Shown here in pieces: positions 9,112 to 17,709 of a DNA stretch of 19,991 nucleotides. The notes beneath the pieces were generated by a model that had not been told where the DNA came from, ran no database searches, and saw nothing but the letters and a program-made list of their open reading frames with translations. Made by a program: the position numbers and the translations under genes. This stretch comes from Apophysomyces variabilis (Eukaryota > Mucoromycota > Mucoromycetes > Mucorales > Mucoraceae): NCBI GenBank assembly GCA_002749535.1, contig MZZL01000048.1, forward strand, positions 1 through 19,991, in the 5' to 3' direction. Within the stretch, counting starts at the first letter, position 1. Every line of letters begins with the position of its first letter.

Positions 9112-10108
9112 ATGCTGCATGGACAATCAATCACACAACTTTCCGACCATCATCTGCCACCGCTTAAGATGACGCCAAACCCAGATCCAAGTCATACCCA
9201 TTGTCACAATCCCCCTGGATCAATCGATGTATCCAAGGTAACCTATATCTTCTCATTGTTCTAAAGAAAAAAAAAGCCAAATTAAATCTTACACAATCAA
9301 TATACTTATTCATTTATACTTACCATAACAATGACTTTAGCATATTTCGTCACTCAAAGCTCGACTTGGATTTGCACAATTTAAAATGAAAAACGGTTGG
9401 GAACGCAATACTTTGACAGATGTCGAATACATGTGGCGACAACGACAACAACGCCTCGTCAATGAAATACCCACCCCTCGATTTACACAACAAGATATTA
9501 TTGATAGACGTTACTGCAACTCCACAAGAGCAAAGCGAGCGCGACTCACGCGCTCCCTATCGAATCCAACGCGCTTTTGGCCTAGCGTCACTGATGATCC
9601 TGTTCCGACCCTTAAATACCGTCAAAAAAGCCCCTCTAAAAGCAGCAACGGCCAGCAACAGACTTATTATTTCCATCATTACCATCAGTACGCTCGAGAT
9701 TTATGGGAAAAGAAACCAGATATGATGATTCACCCGGTAAAGCGTTCGCAGTCCATCACCGACGAAGAAGAAAAGGAGCAACAGAGCCCCAACATCATGA
9801 GGAACTCGTTGGATTATTTATCGTATGCCATCGCCATGACGGAAAATCAAGATAATGAAGCCTCCTCTCAACCGTTACCGGATATCAGCCGCATAGAACC
9901 CAATCTGCTAGACAATGATGAGGAGGACAACGATCATGAAGGAGGAGGAACAATGTCATACACCTATACCCAAGATAATACAATCGCCAGTCCGTCCAAT
10001 CTTCATTTGTCCACATCCTCCTCTGCCGAACCTAGCCCTCCAAGTTCTCCTGTCACCGCTGCGGCCCAAGCCATCATGATGTTTGTAAATAGCCATAACT
10101 CGCAATAA
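9112..10108 (+). CDS. Whi5/Nrm1-like G1/S transcription repressor (GTB-motif protein), putative
   Basis: Two exons, 9112-9237 and 9341-10108, joined in phase 0, give 297 residues. Only one short region looks conserved: SSLKARLGFAQFKMKNGW followed by LTDVE (residues 45-71). It resembles the GTB motif (RLxxAxxK type) by which Whi5 and Nrm1 bind the G1/S factors SBF and MBF. The rest is low-complexity: basic N-terminal half, QQQ and HHYHQ patches, an acidic run (NDEEDNDHE, about 220), and a Ser/Pro-rich tail (SPPSSP). SPSK near residue 112 is a full CDK consensus, in keeping with a CDK-controlled repressor. Starting at 9386 would cut the conserved motif in two, which favours the spliced model. 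Recognition rests on a short motif, so function is provisional. Confidence 0.6.
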
Positions 10109-10147
10109 CCACTCCCCCTTCCCAACAACCCCATTGTGCAAAACTCA

Positions 10148-10153
10148 AATAAA
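10148..10153 (+). terminator. AATAAA downstream of the Whi5/Nrm1-like gene
   Basis: An exact AATAAA starts 40 bp after the stop at 10108 on the same strand. The convergent RBM42-like gene ends at 10422, leaving about 310 bp for both 3' UTRs. Confidence 0.45.
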
Positions 10154-10421
10154 AAAGAAACCGCCAGACAAGCCCCACTTTCCAAATCCCCGCAACATAC
10201 AGTGTACATATATACATATACGCACGAACAAAGGAGCTGGTCAATGCGACAGTTGCACAAGAACAGGGCGTTGGTCATACTTTGATAACAAAAAAAGTTT
10301 GTCTTGCATGTTGTTTTTTTTTTGCTTCCCCGAGGATGCTACGTTTTGTGCAACTTGGAATAAAAAATTCCGTCTTTCCTTTGTTGATGATGGTTGTATT
10401 CGTCTTTTTTTTTACTATAGT

Positions 10422-11282
10422 TTATCGAGTCTTAGGATAAGGACCACCTCTTTCACGTTCCTTTTTCATTCTTGTATCCAAATTTCGTTCCTTCCAACTA
10501 CTCTTTCGAAGTTTAATCGGCCGATTACCAACGTATTTACCTAAAAAAGAAAAGGAAGCATCGGATTCATCCTAGTAAGATAACAAAACAAAGCTAATTT
10601 TTCTCTCTTTCTTACCGTTCATTTCTCGCCATGCTTTGACAAAGTCGCTGGGATCTTTGAAACTGATAAAACCATAACCTTTTGATTTGCCGGTACGTTT
10701 TTCACGTACAACGCGTGTTCGTTGCAAGCTTGGGTATTTTGAAAAGGCTTTAAACAACAGTTCATCCGTCACCTCATTGCCAAGATCACCCGCAAATAGT
10801 CGATAGTCATTCTCATCCCATTCCAGTAAGGAGGGGTCGTCCCAGACTTCGCCACCAGCCATACGGACGAGCGAAGTCTTTTTCTTTCCTTTTTTCTTAT
10901 CATCGCTACTACTACTGCTTTGATTATGGTGAGAACCGGGTCCCGTATAGCCCGATGTGGATGACGAGGCATAACCTAAGGGAGCCGATGGTGTGGGTGA
11001 ATTGTTGTAGCCTGTGGATGACGGCGTAGCGGTCGGTGTGTATTTCGGTGTTGGCGTAGAAGAGGCGGGGGTCGATGCTGTGGATGAATAGTATTGCGAA
11101 TAATAGCTGGGATCATAGTAGTACTGCGATGAATCATAACTATAGCTTGATGTGTCTGCCGTAGTAGTACCACTACCTGAGGTGTATCCATAACCCGAAT
11201 AGTAGTACTGATTGGGATCGTAATAGGCCGATTGATCTGTGGCTGATGCGTTGGTCTTGGATGAAGATTGCCCACCTGACAT
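10422..11282 (-). CDS. RBM42: RBM42-like RNA-binding protein (single RRM)
   Basis: Two exons on the minus strand, 11282-10616 and 10540-10422, joined in phase 1 across a 75-bp intron (GTAAG...TTTTTTAG), give 261 residues. Residues 1-125 are low complexity and rich in Tyr, Ser and Gln (repeated YYDP, QYYY, SQYYS), prion-like. A basic patch (KKKGKKK) follows, then the linker MAGGEVWDDPSLLEWDEND characteristic of RBM42 orthologues, and an RRM with RNP2 LFAGDL (162-167) and RNP1 KGYGFISF (201-208). The second exon supplies KYVGNRPIKLRKSSWKER, completing the last RRM strand and the conserved C-terminal extension. Reading through the donor instead loses these. RBM42 proteins are nuclear/cytoplasmic and linked to splicing and stress granules; the role here is inferred from the family. 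Confidence 0.88.
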
Positions 11283-12059
11283 GATTAGGTTATCTCACTG
11301 AAAAGAAAAAAAGAGAAGAAATAAGAAATTGGCCCTACGAAAGGTTTCTAACACGCAAAGCAGTCCTTTTGGTACACAACCTTTTTATAACTGTCCATGC
11401 TTTGGGACACAGCAAAGAAGCAGCAGCATCCAAATGACAATTGATAGATGTGCACCCAAAATTTGGAGACCTCAGCACATGGAGAAATCCAGGTCACTTT
11501 ATCGGTTTATTAATTATGTACAATCCCGTCTCGATCAATCAGCCTCGTAGGCTTCTCTACGCTAAAGTCAGCTTTTAGTGCCAGCGCTGATACCCAGCAA
11601 CCCACACAAGTTCGGTTTCTACTCTACAGCCAGTTACATCGTACTGCGCATATCCTCGGGTACAAAAGTCATCTTTTAGTTAAGCATGCTTTATCAACGT
11701 TGATACGGGATTTGCTCTAGCCTACTCATCTGCTGCAAATGGCAATCCCATTCTTTGGCTTTGATCACGCATCGTGACAAGTGTGTTACACCAACAAATG
11801 CCATGTTATTTACTGCATATACCTTCAGTCTTAACATTGGCTATATGACAATGCCTGCTTCAGTTCCCGTGAACAAAGCCTCGGCTAACTCGGTACAGAA
11901 AGGCTATTTCATGCGTCGGCTGAAGAAAAAAATTATTATCCAACTGATTTCTTTACGCTCATGGTTTAAATGTCGCTTGATTTAATTTTAACAAAAGTTC
12001 GTAGTGCGGTTTCTTTTTATATCATGTACATTGTGGGTGAAGGATTGGTAACAGGGGAA
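11283..12059. other. intergenic region between the RBM42-like and NmrA-like 2 genes
   Basis: The two flanking genes are both on the minus strand, so this holds the 3' UTR of the NmrA-like gene and the 5' UTR and promoter of the RBM42-like gene. Short open frames at 11329-11550 and 11755-11985 (+) show no domain or codon pattern I can support. Confidence 0.45.
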
Positions 12060-12944
12060 CTACAACAAAGATTGCTTCACGGAAGCAAGGTAGGCCTCTA
12101 GGGTTTCAGGTTCACGGCCTAAAAGAATAGGTAATCCTTTTGTAACCGACTGACTTGTTCGACTCATGCTCACGTAATCATACAGTAGGCGATGCGGGAA
12201 ATGATTACCCATCGTTTGTTTTAGTTGGTTGTATCTCTCCACAACGGAGACTTTCCGATAAGTGATAGGACGACCAAGGATACGTGTCAAAATGGCTGCC
12301 TTTTGCGCTGGCGTGACAAGGTCACCGATCATCTGGTAAGCCGCATCTCCATGTTTTTCGATATCTTCACGAAGGATGATGGCAGCAAGCGCACCAATGT
12401 CGTTAGGGGAAATCCAACACTGAGGCTCATCGCTTTCCTCACTTTCTACAATTTCTGTTTCTCCGGGTCGATCAAAGTGGATAATGTTCGACATGAATTG
12501 GTCGGGTCGAAGAGCCACATATGCACCGCGCTCAGGCAGGTTGAAGATGGCTTCCTCTGCGCAGCGATGCGACTCTGTAAAACCTGTAGAACGCCAAGGG
12601 AAACATACCGAGTTGGAAGAAATGTCTACGATCTGTTTGATGCCGGCTGCGTAGGCTAGCTTAGCAACGCTCGTCTTGATCTTGGCTACGTCCCCTTGGT
12701 TGCTCACCAGCAAAAACAGGCGTGTATGGCCAGCTAACGAATGCTTCAAAGGCGTTAAATCGCTAAGATCACCTTGTACTACTTGTATGAGGTCCTTGCT
12801 GTTCGGGAACAAAGTCGCCACCTTGCTCGGGTTACGCGCATACAAGGTTGTAGGAATATGGTTGGCAATCAGGTCTAGCACTGTCTTCGTACCAACATTA
12901 CCAGTGCCGCCAATGACATAGACGCGTTCCTTTGCTTGACTCAT
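12060..12944 (-). CDS. NmrA-like NAD(P)-binding protein (atypical SDR), paralogue 2
   Basis: A 294-residue intronless protein, clearly paralogous to the gene at 4921: the two align nearly end to end, sharing GGTGxxG (residues 12-18), ARxPxKVxxLFPNS, HTRLFLLV, the block WISPxDIGALAAIILRExI, ILGRxITY and the near-terminal LLGREPExLE. An in-frame ATG 36 bp upstream would add 12 residues, but the start at 12944 is preferred because it aligns with the paralogue and places the Rossmann strand at the same distance. The mid-region differs (EIVESEESDE here versus GNVLTGVAPGD), so substrate or partner may differ. The TATA box lies 65-71 bp upstream. It probably acts in the cytosol as an NADPH sensor or quinone-reductase-like protein. 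Family firm, function unknown. Confidence 0.9.
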   Translation of the reverse strand: MSQAKERVYVIGGTGNVGTKTVLDLIANHIPTTLYARNPSKVATLFPNSKDLIQVVQGDLSDLTPLKHSLAGHTRLFLLVSNQGDVAKIKTSVAKLAYAAGIKQIVDISSNSVCFPWRSTGFTESHRCAEEAIFNLPERGAYVALRPDQFMSNIIHFDRPGETEIVESEESDEPQCWISPNDIGALAAIILREDIEKHGDAAYQMIGDLVTPAQKAAILTRILGRPITYRKVSVVERYNQLKQTMGNHFPHRLLYDYVSMSRTSQSVTKGLPILLGREPETLEAYLASVKQSLL

Positions 12945-13008
12945 AGTTAACTTCTTTTGCTTTGCTTTTGCGAATAACAAGAGAACTAAACAAAGGTAGA
13001 TATCTTCC

Positions 13009-13030
13009 TTTTATACAAGCATTCAATGCA
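13009..13030 (-). promoter_or_regulatory. core promoter of NmrA-like gene 2 (TGCATTGAA + TATA box)
   Basis: On the minus strand TATAAAA lies at 13015-13009 and TGCATTGAA at 13030-13022, 6 bp apart. This is the same order and nearly the same spacing as before the paralogue at 4921. Confidence 0.6.
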
Positions 13031-13164
13031 ATAAGGTTCGAGCTTTTGAACGGAACACGGAAAAAATATAACCGACTAAATCCGCTTGCGGAGAATCAAA
13101 AACTTTTATGCTACTGTGTCGGCCTTTCTTCAATCCTATGCCGATGTTCCTGTAATGACGATAG

Positions 13165-13464
13165 CAAACAATTTCGAGGGATGGAATAGTACGATCATGG
13201 GACTACAGTCTGTTTCTAGCAATAGATACTTTATGTAATACGATGCTGCAGATTTATTTGGCTTGTGAGTTGATCGTGCGATAAGAATCAGGAGAGCTGG
13301 GAGAAAATGAACACATTGTCGATCCCGATATCGTCTTATTGAATTTAGGTTTCAAAATACGGAGTGAAATAGAGAGCGTCATTGTACTTACGGACGACAA
13401 CAAGTTGGCAAATCATTGGTTTTTCCGGCAGAGGTATCATTTTTTGCTCCACTACAGACAATAG
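13165..13464 (+). pseudogene. PIN-domain-like coding remnant
   Basis: One + frame is open from 13165 to 13464 except for a TAA at 13282-13284. The part after the stop encodes VDPDIVLLNLGFKI and VIVLTDDNKLANHWFF, with the hydrophobic-strand-plus-TDD-NxL pattern seen in the third acidic motif of PIN-type ribonuclease domains. The part before it has DTLCNTMLQIYLACELIVR, a plausible helix of the same fold. No start codon with promoter, and no flanking exon with clear splice sites, could be assigned. It may be a decayed gene fragment, or part of a spliced gene that also includes the segment ending at 14071. The PIN assignment is inference from a short motif. Confidence 0.3.
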
Positions 13465-13734
13465 ATTGGTTGTCTTGCTATTCTGCTTATATGTAGTTTT
13501 TGATCCCTACTAGCACTGGCTTACTGAATGCTACTCAGAGCTCGCGTTTCCCTCAAGGTCCAAATGCCGTTAATATATGGGGCGCATACCAACAGTCCCT
13601 GTTGTGCTTGCCAAGCTTTGGTGTTGGACGTAAAGTGATGTTATATTTCCATTTCGTTGCAGGTGTTATTCATTGATCGACCGGACTATAATTAGCTTGT
13701 TTCAACATTGCAGCTAATTATCCCTCCAGAAAAA

Positions 13735-14074
13735 AATACAGAACAAAGAGACCTGTCATATTTCTATTTATGATACACCAAAAGTAGCCCACCCTCTCTT
13801 TATGCTTCAACGAATATCAGCATCACCGTGGGTACAAAGAAACCTAACCATCAAACCTACGGACTGGCAACTTTGCTTTCTCTCTCTGGATGATATGGAA
13901 GAGTTATTATGTGCCAGTATGATTTCTTTTACTTTGTCTGTAGACCATGAAACAAGAAAAGGATGGTTACTTAATGTCTGGGAAATAGACATGCGAGGTT
14001 GCGTAGCGTCAACAGAGACTATCTATTGGTTGTACCCTGATCGCCCTCGTTGGATCTCCAGGATGCAGTAGTCA
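13735..14074 (+). CDS. unrecognised coding-like segment (possible last exon)
   Basis: A + frame open from about 13735, with the first ATG at 13802, runs to a TAG at 14069-14071. It encodes about 89 residues from the ATG, rich in Trp and without low complexity (PTDWQLCFLSLDDMEELL, TRKGWLLNVWEIDMRG, IYWLYPDRPRWISRM). This balanced composition is more like a real globular protein than chance. The frame extends upstream of the ATG (YDTPKVAHPLF), so it may be a terminal exon rather than a complete gene. I do not recognise the family. It follows the PIN-like remnant on the same strand and may be part of the same gene. Confidence 0.3.
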
Positions 14075-14661
14075 TGACTCCAGCAATTTTCATTTAAGAT
14101 GCATAAGAAAATAAGAGATCATCGATTGAGTATAACCTGCAGACAACTGCGCTAAATAATGGTAATACATAGTGTTTGTTTACGGATATTGCGATAATAG
14201 CACATGAGATTCTGGTACTTCTTTCCCTAAGCATCCAAAAATGTTTTATTCGCTTGTATATCTTCTTGCTGCAATTTTCCTATTTTGTATATAATATGTG
14301 TTACTGTGGAGCCTACAATGGCAAGAAACAAAAAAAAAGAAAAGTTAAAAAGCTAGGGGATGATATTTAGGTAGAATGGGCGCAGGATAACCTTAGAAAG
14401 CAAGACTGTCAATGCTTCCTTTGACCCTTTTCTTGCTCTTAAATGGTTTTTTTTCCTAATGTCAGAGAAAGCCAACTTCTTTTACGGAAAGTTGTCACCC
14501 CCTCGTTAGGCTATACTTTGCATAAAAACGGCTTTTAGGGAGAACTTTACCCATTTAATCTCCTTGTGGTGGCAGCGCCTATATACATATATCATCTTTG
14601 TCGATCTGCTGCTATCGTTACCTTTTTTCTTTCTTCATCTCTACTACCCAATCTTTCTAAC
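14075..14661 (+). promoter_or_regulatory. 5' region of the TBC gene, TATATA at 14580-14585
   Basis: No gene is seen here. TATATA at 14580-14585 is 77 bp before the preferred ATG (14662), a distance like that of the other TATA boxes in this window. A short open frame at 14176-14370 has no supporting features. Confidence 0.4.
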
Positions 14662-16318
14662 ATGACAGAAACATTACAACAAGCGTTTCAAGAACTATCT
14701 CGTCAAATCTCGAACGAACAGCTGAAAAGACCTCGATTAACGACGGTTCGACGTATTGTACAGAAAGAAGACCGTCCCTACTCACCTTACACTGACACCT
14801 CAACCGAATTGGACATATCATTTCCACCTTCTCCGTTGTCTCTGCATGACCAAAAAGTGGATGAACCCATCTTAGTGAATGGTCGCTCACCGTCGAAGCA
14901 TTTGGACGTTGAAGATAAGATGCACGAGCGAAGAGATCAATACGGCTTCAGACTTCCAACCCAATGGGTTTCGCTCGCCCATTTCCGGCGTGTTGAAGAT
15001 CGATATCAGCATGTGCTCCGACGCCAATCTGCCAAATGGAAGCAATTTTTAGCACAGAACAATCACCAATGGCCAACAAGAAGCCCAAAGTGTAAAGACA
15101 GAAAACTGTTCTTAAAAGACACTGTAGAATTGACAACTATCTTTCTTCCCTATAGTAAAACGCTACGCAAGAAAAGGGATCCCTCATGAATTAAGAGGTC
15201 AGGCTTGGATGCATTACAGCGGCGCCAAGGCGAAAATGGACCAGGAACCCGATTTGTACGACACCTTGCTCGAGAAATTAGGCACACTTCATCCGCACAA
15301 CGAATACGCAGAGATGATCCAAAGAGGTTTTTATTTCGCTATTTTCTTGAATGGCTATGACTCATTGCTTATAATTGGACAATAGATCTGCACCGTACAT
15401 TTCCTGATAACACTCGGTTCTGCTGTGCTGTTACTTCGATGGATGGCTCTACAACGATGATGCCTGAGATCAATGACGAATTGCAAAAACTACGTCGTGT
15501 GTTGTTAGCATTTACGTTATATTCACCGGATATCGGATACTGTCAATCCATGAACTTCCTGGTTGGATACTTCCTACTTTTTGTGACTGAAGTAGAAGCA
15601 TTCTGGCTGCTTGTAGTGCTAGTGCATGATTATTTCCCGAAAAATATGTTTGATGAAACGATGGAGGGAGCACATATTGACCAGGCAGTCTTAATGATGC
15701 TGATCTATGAAAAGATACCGACTGTTTGGAATCGAATCGCTCCGCGTCGGTGCTTTTGGGAATGCGAACAAGCGAACAATCTTCCGCCAAGTACGCTTGT
15801 GACAAGCCATTGGTTTTTCACTCTCTTTGTTAACATTCTACCGGTGGAGGTAAGGATCTTCACGGTCCTAAGCGGTTTGCTAATTTAGGCATTCTAGACG
15901 GTGCTCCGCGTGTGGGATTGTCTTTTTATGTAAGGTTAATCACACGTATGAAAGGGAAGGGCTAATCCATTTTAATTAGAGAAGGATATGAAGTGATGTT
16001 CCGTGTAGCGTTGACAGTGATTAAATTGAGCGAAGAAAAGATCTGCACAGCGGAAGACCCAATGGATGCCCTTCAGATCCTTCAAAACACGCCTAGGCGA
16101 ATGGTCGATTGTCACCGGCTCATGGAAGTAAGCGACGAAAAAGTGTCTGCTTTTACCTAACCTTAACCATCATTGATCCATAGCAAGTATTTTCTAAGGA
16201 AGGAATTGCCGCTGACTTGTCTGAACGCGATCTTCTGCAGCGCAGATCAATTCTTAAAAATCGCAGCGCACAAAGAAAAGCGTCTTGTTCTACATCAAAA
16301 CCGTTTCCCTGGTTCTGA
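14662..16318 (+). CDS. TBC-domain Rab GTPase-activating protein, GRTP1/TBC1D6-like
   Basis: Six exons: 14662-15091, 15156-15326, 15386-15849, 15898-15929, 15980-16127, 16184-16318; 1380 coding bases, 459 residues. TBC proteins speed GTP hydrolysis by Rab GTPases in membrane traffic. After a disordered N-terminus comes DQYGFRLP, as in GRTP1, then the TBC domain: RKGIPHELRGQAW (149-161), SGAKAKMDQ, arginine-finger motif IQRDLHRTFP (Arg204), glutamine-finger motif YCQSMNF (Gln254), NILPVE-TVLRVWDCLF and EGYEVMFRVAL. Both catalytic fingers are present, so it should be active. The tail is basic. The ATG at 14662 (AACATGACA context) is preferred over an in-frame ATG at 14566, which would add a hydrophobic stretch overlapping the TATA region. 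Exon four is only 32 bases. The target Rab is unknown. It converges on the ankyrin gene. Confidence 0.9.
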
Positions 16319-16376
16319 ACAACAAAAGAAAAAGTAGACTGTAGTTTTATAAACCAAACGTCTTCTTCGATCCAAA

Positions 16377-17709
16377 CTACGACATGTTATATGCTGCCCT
16401 TACTTTTGGTGATCTGGAATAATCACCGATACTGGCAGCTCGTTGTCGTTCAACGATATCAGAATGTGACGAAGGGCTTCCGTTATGAAAATTAGAAGCT
16501 CGCGAACTGGAAGATGTGGCGATTGGTATACCATTGGTGGCAGCGGCAATGGATGACGATGAGGTAGACGCACGTGGTGTTGGCGATTCACACCCGCCAT
16601 GAGAGGGTCCTCGAGAAATTGCCGTCGTATTTATCCCAGGATGGATTCCGCTGGATAGAGGAGATGCGTAAGGATGCAAATTAGTTAATGATCTCTTCAA
16701 AGAGGATGACAAGGATAGATTGGACTCGTTATTAAATTGCATTTGAGATAAACCTGGATCCAAAGTGAGTTAATCCATACTTCCTCTGACAAAGCGCAAC
16801 ATACTTCGGATATGATCTTGAACTGTGAAGCTGTATGCGTAATCTGAGGCGGTAAAATGAAATTTGTTCTCGAGTTCCACATTACAGCCCTGCGACTTCA
16901 CTTCTAATCAATATCACGCACTTTTAACTGGATCAGGATCCCTTACTGCCAGTAAGTCCATTACTGCCGTGTGACCCCAAGCTGAAGCATAATGAAGGGC
17001 CGAATTTCCTTCGTTATCCACATGGTCGATATCCGCTGAAATTGACAACATATACTAAAGTTTATGATTGTTAATGGCTTGCGTGTGTAAGCGTTTTGTC
17101 ATTACGTTCACCAGATCAACGTTTCCATTTTTGGCAGCGTATAACAAAGCCGTCCATCCGTTTCTATTTATGCCATGAATGCATTCTGGGTATCTGCTGG
17201 CATAGATATAAAAGATCTACAAGACGCCTGAAACTTAGCATGATCAATGTGTCATGGAAACATGCTTCACCTGTTCTTGGTTATACATGGCCGCAATCAT
17301 CAACACTGTAGTACCTTCACTATCAACTGATATAACCTCTTCCTCGTGGCCCATTTCCAGCAACAGTTCCACAAGCTCAACATGACCATATCTTGCTGCA
17401 TACATAAGCGTTGTGCTTCACAAAGAATTAGAGCAGTTGGGGATATGGCTAAATAACTTACTATCCATTCTCTGGGTCAGGGTTCTGTATGTTATTCACC
17501 TTTTTTGCCAACCGTTTCACAGCAGACATGTTTCCATCTAATGTTCATGATGAGTTCCGTTTACGAACAGAAGATGGTGAAGGCAAATGAGAATAGAAAC
17601 CTCTTGCCGCTTTCCGTAATCGCACCGAGGGACTTTCTCGACTGATAGCTGCTCTCGGCAAATCAAAGAATGAATGGGTTGGCACGGTCTTTTCGTGATG
17701 ACTTAGCAT
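16377..17709 (-). CDS. ankyrin-repeat protein with Ser-rich C-terminus
   Basis: Seven exons on the minus strand, all phases consistent: 17709-17601, 17537-17462, 17415-17271, 17216-17106, 17054-16947, 16889-16805, 16753-16377; 1011 bases, 336 residues. After a short basic N-terminus come four or five ankyrin repeats (YTTLMYAARYGHVELVELLL; GTTVLMIAAMYNQE; GWTALLYAAKNGNVDLV; GNSALHYASAWGHTAVMDLL), then TASDYAYSFTVQDHIRS and about 125 residues rich in Ser and Pro (SSSLKRSLTNLHPYASP, PTPRASTSSSS). Ankyrin repeats bind proteins and have no catalysis. The layout recalls small fungal scaffold proteins such as TORC2 subunit Avo2, but this is only a guess. An apparent in-frame TAA is removed by a 51-bp intron with a perfect GTATGT donor (16804-16754). 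A start at 17529 is possible, but the upstream exon splices in phase. Confidence 0.85.

Noticed and set aside
10134..10544. 136-codon frame on the + strand over the RBM42 3' end
   Set aside because: Antisense to the conserved second exon of the RBM42-like gene and rich in Phe/Leu from T-runs.
4631..11577. Similar strings CTACGCTAAGCCAGCTTTTT (4631) and CTACGCTAAAGTCAGCTTTT (11559)
   Set aside because: About 20 bp of imperfect similarity at unrelated positions relative to genes; likely chance, and no further flanking similarity is seen.
12945..12980. Upstream ATG adding 12 residues to NmrA-like protein 2
   Set aside because: The extra residues have no counterpart in the paralogue, and the start at 12944 matches its position relative to the Rossmann motif.
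14566..14661. Upstream in-frame ATG giving the TBC protein a hydrophobic N-terminus (possible signal anchor)
   Set aside because: It overlaps the likely TATA box, and the downstream ATG has better context and starts the family-like region. TBC proteins of this type are cytosolic.
16754..16804. In-frame TAA between the ankyrin part and the Ser-rich tail
   Set aside because: It lies inside a 51-bp intron with a perfect GTATGT donor, branch-like TTAAC and CAG acceptor that joins the frames in phase 1, so no stop readthrough or pseudogene is needed.
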